Below, one piece after another: positions 61,241 through 64,000 of a DNA stretch of 64,000 nucleotides. Within the stretch, counting starts at the first letter, position 1, and each line of letters begins with the position of its first letter. Source of the DNA: Paraburkholderia silvatlantica (GTDB lineage: Bacteria > Pseudomonadota > Gammaproteobacteria > Burkholderiales > Burkholderiaceae); NCBI RefSeq assembly GCF_003096715.1, contig NZ_QEOL01000012.1, positions 124,001-188,000 of the forward strand, read 5' to 3'. The translations under genes and the position numbers were made by a program. The notes below the pieces were generated by a model. That model was not told the DNA's origin and ran no database searches. It saw only the letters and a program-made list of their open reading frames with translations.

Positions 61241-62263
61241 ATGGACCTACCCGAACAGTCCGCCGGCCAGGATCAGCGCGCCGACGGCGCGCGCTTGCTG
61301 CGCGTGACGCACGATACGCACTACCAATACTCGGCGCGGGTGGAATACGCGCAGCATCAGGCATGGTTGCATCCGCGGGAAACGCCTCGCCAACAGGTGC
61401 TGGATTTTTCGCTAGATGTCAAACCCTCGCCGGATCTAATCAGCACCGAGGTCGACACGTTCGGCAATCGGCGTTACTTCTTCTCGCTCAACCAGCCGCA
61501 CGACGAATTGCTCGTGCGCAGTAGCAGTCTGGTTCGCGTGCGGCCGCCGCGACTCGCGGCAGCCGCATCCGGCGAACGACCGCCAGTGATCTCCGACCCC
61601 TCAACCTGCAACGCCAGTGCTTGGGAAGCCATCCGCGCAAGCCTCAGCTATCGCGCCGGGCAACCTTACGACCCCGCCTGCGAATTCACTTTTGCTTCAA
61701 GCTATGTCACCCGTCATGCTGAACTGGCGCGCTACGCCGCGCCCAGTTTCACGCCAGGCCGAGCGCTCGTGCAGGCGGCGTGGGAATTGATGCAGCGTAT
61801 TCACGAAGACTTTGCCTACGCGTCGAATAGCACCGAGGTGACGACGACCGCGCTCTCAGCACTGGCGATACGACGTGGAGTCTGCCAGGACTTCGCGCAT
61901 GTGCTGATTGGCGCCCTACGTTCGCTCGGTCTTGCGGCGCGCTATGTCAGCGGCTATCTGCTCACCCGGCCGCCCCCAGGAAAGCCGCGGCTGATTGGCG
62001 CTGACGCCTCGCATGCCTGGGCCGAAGTCTACGATCCGGCCTGGCCCGAGGACGGTGGCTGGCTGCAACTGGACCCGACCAACAACCGCGCGCCCGGTAA
62101 CGATTACGTGGTGCTCGCGACCGGCCGTGACTATGCGGATGTGGCGCCGCTGCGCGGCGTAATCCACGGTGGTGGCAGTGAGCATGCGCTTACGGTGGGC
62201 GTGACGGTTGATCCGCTCGACGAGTCTCACGATACTTTATGCGTTCCGGCCGCCCATCAGTGA
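61241..62263 (+). CDS. Transglutaminase-like cysteine peptidase (TGase 3)
   Basis: A 340-residue transglutaminase-like protein: N-terminal beta domain with LRVTHDTHYQYSARVEYAQ, then Cys215 (RRGVCQDFAH), His258 (DASHAWAEVY) and Asp278 (LQLDPTNN). The triad is complete. It ends the cluster; the last 27 bases overlap the tail of the AraC remnant on the other strand. TGase 1, 2 and 3 differ from one another more than recent duplicates would, so they probably have separate roles. Confidence 0.9.
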   Translation: MDLPEQSAGQDQRADGARLLRVTHDTHYQYSARVEYAQHQAWLHPRETPRQQVLDFSLDVKPSPDLISTEVDTFGNRRYFFSLNQPHDELLVRSSSLVRVRPPRLAAAASGERPPVISDPSTCNASAWEAIRASLSYRAGQPYDPACEFTFASSYVTRHAELARYAAPSFTPGRALVQAAWELMQRIHEDFAYASNSTEVTTTALSALAIRRGVCQDFAHVLIGALRSLGLAARYVSGYLLTRPPPGKPRLIGADASHAWAEVYDPAWPEDGGWLQLDPTNNRAPGNDYVVLATGRDYADVAPLRGVIHGGGSEHALTVGVTVDPLDESHDTLCVPAAHQ

Positions 62264-62562
62264 GCCACGCTCGAAAGTCATATTTCCAAATCGCTCCCGG
62301 TACTCGCTGGGCGTCAATCCGGTGTGTCGCTTGAAAAGACGTCTAAAAAAGCAAGATCGGAGTATCCGACTTTGGAAGAGACAGTGGCCATCGGGATGCT
62401 ATCGTTCTCAAGCAGTCTCTTTGCCGCTGACATCCTCAAAGACTGCACATAGGCAACCGGTGCGTGGCCTGTCGCAGCCTTGAAGCGCCTGATGAAACTG
62501 CGCGGCGCGACGTGAGCCGGCCTGTGCGCCGTCACAACCATCGGCGGCGCGTGTGTCGGCAA
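62237..62562 (-). pseudogene. AraC-family regulator remnant (C-terminal HTH), frameshifted
   Basis: The minus strand reads HVAPRSFIRRFKAATGHAP, then RMSAAKRLLENDSIPMATVS and GYSDLAF, the double HTH of AraC/GlxA-type regulators. A T-run (six T) breaks the frame after GYSDLAF; adding one base restores RRLFKRHTGLTPSEYRERFG and a TAA at 62237. The N-terminal domain is missing. Confidence 0.75.
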
Positions 62563-62649
62563 CGTTGCCCAATTGCGCCTACTCAGCCCTGAACTCCATG
62601 GGTGGAGAATTTAGCGCTTAGTGCGGCTGCAAAGCCGATGAAGATAGTT

Positions 62650-63150
62650 GATGAAAGTTCAATACGGAGAAGATGTGGCGAATCACTCAGGCCCCGAGTT
62701 ATGCGGCGTGCATCGCGAGGTGCAGGCCGAAGTGTTGACAGGGGAAACCGGCAGGCCAGCCATTGAGCCGCGAAATAGATATTCCGGGATGCCGACGCTG
62801 TTAAGCGAAGCGGAAAGCAACATGGCGCACGACGTCAATGGCAAGTCGTGTGCTGATCCCGCACGGTCGGAGACCCTGTGTGCATGTCGGGAAGTCTTTC
62901 ATACGGAAGCAGCGAGATCTCATCGGTGTCCGGTGCGGGTGGACCGGACGGGACTGGGAAGGTCAATGACCGTAAGCCAGTCGGTCGCGCTTCAAATGGT
63001 TGCTCCACAAATACCTGCCGCCGTACCGACTCGTCCATCCGCATCCGACCGAGCGGTTTCGCGTCAACACCTTTGGTAAGAGCCGTATGCAGTAGTTCTG
63101 CACGTACGGATCTGTGCGGGGGGCGATGGGTAACCATCGTCCCTACCGCG
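62650..63150 (+). mobile_element. Group II intron remnant without maturase gene
   Basis: This stretch has the text I recognise from the 5' part of bacterial group II introns in Burkholderiales and Pseudomonas (frame from about 62651: MKVQYGEDVANHSGPELCG, TGETGRPAIEPRNR). It runs directly into the 3' part with domain V and a domain VI hairpin. No reverse transcriptase reading frame is present between them. The total is about 500 bases, far shorter than a complete intron, so the maturase and probably part of the ribozyme are deleted. Boundaries are approximate. Confidence 0.65.
63079..63112 (+). ncRNA. Group II intron domain V hairpin
   Basis: GAGCCGTATGCAG pairs with CTGCACGTACGGATC-type sequence in the typical domain V layout: 14-bp stem, TAGT-like cap loop, and a two-base bulge before CGTACGG. 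A second hairpin, GGGCGATGG/CCATCGTCCC with loop GTAA (about 63121-63145), is in the domain VI position. Confidence 0.7.
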
Positions 63151-63612
63151 ACCGATAGAATGCATAGGGAGATGGAGAATTGTCTTGTGCAAATTGTTCG
63201 CGAGAGTGCGGATGATCAACGGCCCGATCTCGAATTTGGGTCGACCGATACAGCGACCTGTCCCGTCGATCTGGTCGGCGGTGGTAAGCGCGACAGCGCG
63301 CGCGAGCGGCTTACGTTGAACCCGCATACGGTAGTCCAGACAAGCGAACTCCCGAAGACGTCGTTGACGGCTCGCATATGCGGGTTAATGACAGCGCATG
63401 TGATCGATGACAGATCTTCCATGGGCAATCCGAAATGGAGAACGTGAGGTCAAAATTGGCAAAGAGTGTTCCCACAGCTGTGAGCATTCGCGGACGTAAC
63501 AACCCGTGAATATGGGCGGTGTGCCGGCGGTACGTCACCGGCACCGCGCAGGTCTGACTGCGTCAAGGCGAGTGAAGAGCGCTCGAACTAGGACTGACGC
63601 GGCAGTCGCGCA
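63151..63612. other. Unassigned region before the copper ATPase gene
   Basis: About 460 bases with frames on both strands but no recognised domain and no clear terminator for the minus-strand ATPase gene. Confidence 0.4.
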
Positions 63613-64000
63613 TCACGTCCGGGCGGTCCGGAGCCGCAACGCGTTACCGATGACAGAGACCGAGCTCAACGCCATTGCGGCACTGGCGATTATCGGGCTG
63701 AGCACAATACCAAACCACGGATAGAGCATACCCGCGGCCACGGGAATTCCTACCGCGTTGTATGCAAATGCGAAGAACAGGTTCTGTCGGATGTTCTTCA
63801 TCGTGTCGATGCTCAACGCACGGGCGCGTGCGATGCCGCGCAGGTCTCCCTTGACGAGAACGACGCGGGCGCTGTTGATGGCCACATCCGTTCCGCTGCC
63901 CATCGCGATGCCAACATTCGCCTGCGCAAGAGCCGGCGCGTCGTTCACACCATCCCCGGCCATGGCGACGATGTGTCCCTGCGCCTGAAGCTCCTGAACA
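63613..64000 (-). CDS. Copper-translocating P1B-type ATPase, C-terminal part (cut by window edge)
   Basis: The last ~129 residues of a heavy-metal P-type ATPase; the rest is beyond the right edge. The hinge motif MAGDGVNDAPALAQANVGIAMG is followed by GTDVAINSARVVLVKGDL and the last two membrane helices. In these, YN (FAFAYNAVGIPV) and MxxSS (AAMALSSVSVIGN) match the Cu(I) site of P1B-1 ATPases (CopA type). It exports monovalent copper or silver from the cytoplasm. Regulator and chaperone genes are not visible here. Confidence 0.9.
   Translation of the reverse strand, partial: VQELQAQGHIVAMAGDGVNDAPALAQANVGIAMGSGTDVAINSARVVLVKGDLRGIARARALSIDTMKNIRQNLFFAFAYNAVGIPVAAGMLYPWFGIVLSPIIASAAMALSSVSVIGNALRLRTART

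Noticed and set aside
62648..63447. Two overlapping plus-strand open frames in the group II intron area as protein genes
   Set aside because: Their text is the known pseudo-translation of group II intron RNA rather than a protein family, and they cross the domain V hairpin.
1..64000. CRISPR arrays, rRNA and tRNA genes
   Set aside because: No regularly spaced repeats and no recognisable rRNA or tRNA sequence were seen on reading; a dedicated tRNA search was not possible here.

Overview
The window looks like part of a second chromosome or megaplasmid of a Burkholderiales bacterium, most likely Paraburkholderia, Caballeronia or a relative. The clues are GC-rich coding sequence, two Gram-negative porins of the 'TLYGLxD' type, a DUF4148 protein, a PagL remnant, and many LysR regulators and exported redox enzymes. 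No rRNA, tRNA or CRISPR array was seen. It is accessory, metabolically oriented DNA, with decayed genes concentrated at about 4-13 kb and 41-47 kb and at the right end.

Layout. 0-4.1 kb (minus strand): start of a thiamine-diphosphate decarboxylase (AruI type, cut by the window edge), a HAD dehalogenase-like protein, a LivK-type binding protein and an enolase-superfamily dehydratase. 4.1-13 kb: pyruvate oxidase poxB inside a rearranged zone. This zone holds remnants of IS6-type and IS701-type transposases, a frameshifted pagL, and an inverted partial copy of the dehydratase gene joined in frame to a porin. It also holds a headless SDR, a CMD-family protein, a ParB remnant, a frameshifted quinone oxidoreductase, an intact NAD(P)H:quinone reductase-like protein and a LysR stub. 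13-20 kb: DUF4148 protein, an OmpR/EnvZ-type two-component pair, and a sugar-alcohol operon (MFS transporter, HAD phosphatase, mannitol dehydrogenase). 20-24 kb and 37-39 kb: a GH32 fructan hydrolase, a LacI regulator and a GH68 levansucrase. Their promoters carry matching pairs of CAAACCGGTTTG-type operators, so the two loci probably form one sucrose/fructan regulon. 24-30 kb: three exported redox-type proteins (cupin, cytochrome c, Rossmann protein), an NTP/NDP-exchanger-like membrane protein, a diguanylate cyclase and a second porin. 31-36 kb: two paralogous secreted MRJP-type beta-propellers around an aldo/keto reductase and a GlcG/HbpS protein, with a LysR gene divergent. 39.6-46 kb: katG, glnHPQ and an aldo/keto reductase. 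46-49 kb: a lone ParA-like ATPase, an unknown protein and a LysR gene.

49.5-62.3 kb holds the most distinctive locus. An AnsP-type asparagine permease is followed by ATP-grasp, alpha-E, transglutaminase, an ElaB/YqjD-like small protein, transglutaminase-DUF2126, an ATP-grasp/alpha-E fusion and a third transglutaminase. All genes are on the plus strand and closely spaced. This is a doubled form of a predicted peptide-ligase/peptidase system whose substrate is not known. The Anbu peptidase that often accompanies such genes is not in the window. The right end has an AraC remnant, a group II intron remnant without a maturase gene, and the C-terminus of a copper P-type ATPase that continues past the window.
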